8,329 nt of DNA from the NCBI GenBank assembly GCA_020057985.1, contig JAGVEU010000433.1:1-8329 (forward strand). Reading direction: 5' to 3'. This document shows, in pieces, positions 6,745 through 8,329 of the stretch (its first letter is position 1; each line of letters starts with the position of its first letter). The translations under genes were made by a program, and so were the position numbers. Under the pieces are notes generated by a model. It did no database searches and had not been told where the DNA came from. It worked only from the letters and a program-made list of their open reading frames with translations. This DNA comes from Calditrichota bacterium. Lineage in GTDB: Bacteria > Electryoneota > RPQS01.

Positions 6745-8058
6745 TCAAGTCCTGCGGAGTCTTACGAGGACTTCCTGGGACGAGGTTTGTGGAAAAAAAT
6801 CAAAGGGTTGAATCTCAAGGGCTCTAAATTCTCCACTTGCCAGCAAGGCCAGATCACGACCCAGTCGGGCGGGGTTGCAGGAGAGGTAAATGAGATCGCG
6901 TGTCTTTGACTGAAGTATTGTCTTGAGAATGTTCGGGTGAACGCCACTACGTGGTGGATCAAGAATGAGCAGATCATCGCCTGTCAAGCGGCCTGCACGG
7001 GGCGGAAATGTTTTCAGCAGATCACCCTGAACAAACGTGAGTTGGAAATTTCCCAATTGTTGCGCCAGTGCCTGAGCGGTATTTGCCGCGAATCCTGAAA
7101 CCTCAAACACCGCAACGGGCACTTGAGTTCCCGCCGCCGCAAGTCCCAAACTGCCAAACCCGCCGTAAAGATCCCAAATCTGTCTGAAATGCGAATTAGA
7201 GGCCAACTCCTGAATCTTCCTGAGCACAAGATTCGCCGCTCCTTCGTTCACCTGACAGAAGGCTGCCGGATGCAGCTCGACCTCGTGCTCGAGCCAATGT
7301 GTTAGCAGCAGTTGTGCATTGCTTGAAACAACGGGTTCACGATGATCCACGACTCCGGCTTTTGTGCCCGATGCAAACCAAATACCACCAGGAATGTGCA
7401 GGGGCGAGAGAATATCTTCCCACCGCTTTACGACATCCTTTCCAATTTTTCCGATAAAAACTAAGAGTAAACCTACTCCGTCTGATGTCTGATGAATTTG
7501 CAGCCGTCGTGGGAGTGGCAGATCTGCCCCGACAGGTTTTCTAAAGTAAGCAGAAACAATATGTAGTAATTCAGAAATCGGCTCAAGGCAGAGTTCGCAA
7601 GTCCGAATTGCAATCCCTTCAATTTGGCGTGCCTGATCCTGAAAACCGAGTTCGAGCATGTCATCCTGCGCCCAGACCGTCAAGCTGATTCGGTTCCTGT
7701 AGTGCCATCTTTGATGACTTGCAACAACAGGTAAAACATCAACTTGACCAATGTGCTTGGAAAAGGTTCGTCTAACCAGCTCCTGCTTGTGAAGGAGCTG
7801 TTGATCGTAGCTCAACGAACCGAGGACAGATCCATGGCACCGATCAGAATGCGGGCATGGATGCTGCACACGATGCGGTGATGGCTGCAAGATTTGCACA
7901 TGCTCTGCTCGCATTATTCCAGTATTGTCTGACAAGGCGATTCGAACCTTGTCTCCGGGGACTGCCCCTTCGACGAAACACGCACGCCCGCCGACTTTGG
8001 CAACACCGCTGCCGTCAGTTGAAAGGCCGAGGATTTCGGTATCTATTGTCTCAGGCAC
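6745..8058 (-). CDS. rlmD: 23S rRNA (uracil-5-)-methyltransferase, RlmD/RlmCD (RumA) family
   Basis: A 437-residue TRAM-domain RNA methyltransferase that uses S-adenosylmethionine to make 5-methyluridine, most likely in 23S rRNA. The TRAM domain covers about 1-56 (STDGSGVAKVGGRACFVEGA at 13-32). The N-terminal iron-sulfur region CPHSDRCHGS (68-77) keeps Cys68 and Cys74 but has Ser77 where RumA has a third cysteine; the fourth ligand may be Cys154 or Cys157 (TCELC). The catalytic domain has FCQVN (267-271), the SAM-binding DLYGGFGSLGL (296-306), DPPRSGVHP (367-375) and the nucleophile Cys394 in SCNPARLGRDL. FFPQTSSQE (421-429) keeps the general-base Glu429. The start is GTG at 8058, the only one that keeps the whole TRAM domain; the ribosome binding site is weak. 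A good promoter lies upstream, and the lysine-rich gene follows 28 bases after the stop. The exact target (U747, U1939 or both by E. coli numbering) and so the symbol are uncertain. Confidence 0.9.
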   Translation of the reverse strand: MPETIDTEILGLSTDGSGVAKVGGRACFVEGAVPGDKVRIALSDNTGIMRAEHVQILQPSPHRVQHPCPHSDRCHGSVLGSLSYDQQLLHKQELVRRTFSKHIGQVDVLPVVASHQRWHYRNRISLTVWAQDDMLELGFQDQARQIEGIAIRTCELCLEPISELLHIVSAYFRKPVGADLPLPRRLQIHQTSDGVGLLLVFIGKIGKDVVKRWEDILSPLHIPGGIWFASGTKAGVVDHREPVVSSNAQLLLTHWLEHEVELHPAAFCQVNEGAANLVLRKIQELASNSHFRQIWDLYGGFGSLGLAAAGTQVPVAVFEVSGFAANTAQALAQQLGNFQLTFVQGDLLKTFPPRAGRLTGDDLLILDPPRSGVHPNILKTILQSKTRDLIYLSCNPARLGRDLALLASGEFRALEIQPFDFFPQTSSQEVLVRLRRT

Positions 8059-8103
8059 AAGGGTTTCTCAGTTGCGATGACTTCCATACAAAACAAGATG
8101 TCC

Positions 8104-8132
8104 AATATAAGCGATCAGTATGGGCTTGTCAA
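8104..8132 (-). promoter_or_regulatory. Sigma70-type promoter of the methyltransferase operon
   Basis: On the minus strand TTGACA (8132-8127), a 17-base spacer (8126-8110) and TATATT (8109-8104) give a perfect -35 box, ideal spacing and a -10 box with one mismatch to TATAAT. Transcription would start near 8097, about 40 bases before the GTG start. Confidence 0.75.
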
Positions 8133-8147
8133 GTGATTGATTAGTGC

Positions 8148-8226
8148 CGGCACGTCCCTGCTCGGCACGTAGGGGCTAACTGCGTCGCCCGCAATATAGA
8201 CCAAATGTGTCGCCCGCGCCCAAATG
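8148..8226. repeat. Short direct repeats upstream of the methyltransferase promoter
   Basis: CGGCACGT occurs at 8148-8155 and 8163-8170. GTCGCCCGC occurs at 8184-8192 and 8209-8217, each time followed by CCAAATG (8201-8207 and 8220-8226), so 8184-8226 looks like two unequal copies of one short unit. It lies just upstream of the -35 box and might be regulator sites or an intergenic repeat remnant. No gene is seen in 8059-8289. Confidence 0.45.
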
Positions 8227-8244
8227 CTAATTATAGTGTTTCTT

Positions 8245-8272
8245 AAAAAGGTTCCGACATGTTGAGTCGGAA
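8245..8272 (-). terminator. Intrinsic terminator of a minus-strand gene beyond the window
   Basis: On the minus strand TTCCGAC (8272-8266), a 7-base loop and GTCGGAA (8258-8252) form a perfect stem followed by CC and TTTTT (8249-8245). This is a classical intrinsic terminator. It isolates the methyltransferase operon from transcription entering from the right. Confidence 0.7.
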
Positions 8273-8329
8273 TGTCCGTTTGGTGCGTATCAGGGGGTAT
8301 GAAAGCCATAAAACCCACCCAAGACGAAG

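Noticed and set aside
8115..8318. Minus-strand frame of 67 codons upstream of the methyltransferase
   Set aside because: It runs through the intrinsic terminator, the short repeats and the -35 region, and the translation resembles nothing.
8290..8328. Possible tail of a minus-strand gene ending FVLGGFYGFHTP with TGA 17 bases before the terminator stem
   Set aside because: Only 12 codons are visible. The position before the terminator is suggestive, but this is too short to support a gene call.
8299..8329. Possible plus-strand gene start (MKAIKPTQDE) after AGGGGG
   Set aside because: The purine run is only one base from the ATG, too close for a normal ribosome binding site, and too little sequence remains in the window to judge.

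Overview
The window reads as chromosomal DNA from a Gram-negative-type bacterium. One gene encodes a signal-peptide-bearing protein with outer-membrane beta-barrel character, and another an inner-membrane organophosphate antiporter. Base composition is near balanced. The phylum cannot be fixed from the sequence; an uncultured FCB-group or neighbouring lineage is only a guess. No rRNA, tRNA, CRISPR array, transposase or phage gene was seen.

Left block (1-3893, minus strand). Read in the direction of transcription, it starts with a zinc-dependent alcohol dehydrogenase (3893 to 2886). A ~290-bp gap follows, filled by two 125-bp direct repeats with hairpins. Next comes a predicted outer-membrane protein (2598 to 1115) whose frame is broken just after the signal peptide, at a run of four T (coding strand). 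Last is an OPA-family (GlpT/UhpT-like) transporter starting at 1118, joined to the previous gene by an ATGA overlap and cut by the window edge. The overlap suggests that the envelope protein and the transporter are made together.

Centre (3894-5756). A short divergent promoter region with a C/G-run palindrome separates the dehydrogenase from a plus-strand flavoprotein (4033-5526). This protein has the fold of mercuric reductase and dihydrolipoamide dehydrogenase but has lost both redox cysteines. It is followed by a 117-bp inverted-repeat element and a terminator-like hairpin lying between convergent genes.

Right block (5757-8329, minus strand). A well-formed sigma70-type promoter (8104-8132) leads into a TRAM-domain 23S rRNA (uracil-5-)-methyltransferase of the RlmD/RlmCD type (8058 to 6745). 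After 28 bp and a strong ribosome binding site comes a lysine-rich, histone-H1-like protein with an AT-hook-like patch and a C-terminal four-cysteine zinc-ribbon-like motif (6716 to 5757). The two are probably one operon. Upstream, a minus-strand intrinsic terminator (8245-8272) ends whatever lies beyond the window.

The most unusual items are the lysine-rich zinc-ribbon protein, the cysteine-less disulfide-reductase homologue, the frame-broken outer-membrane gene and the tandem repeats with complementary hairpin loops. No complete new multi-gene system is evident.
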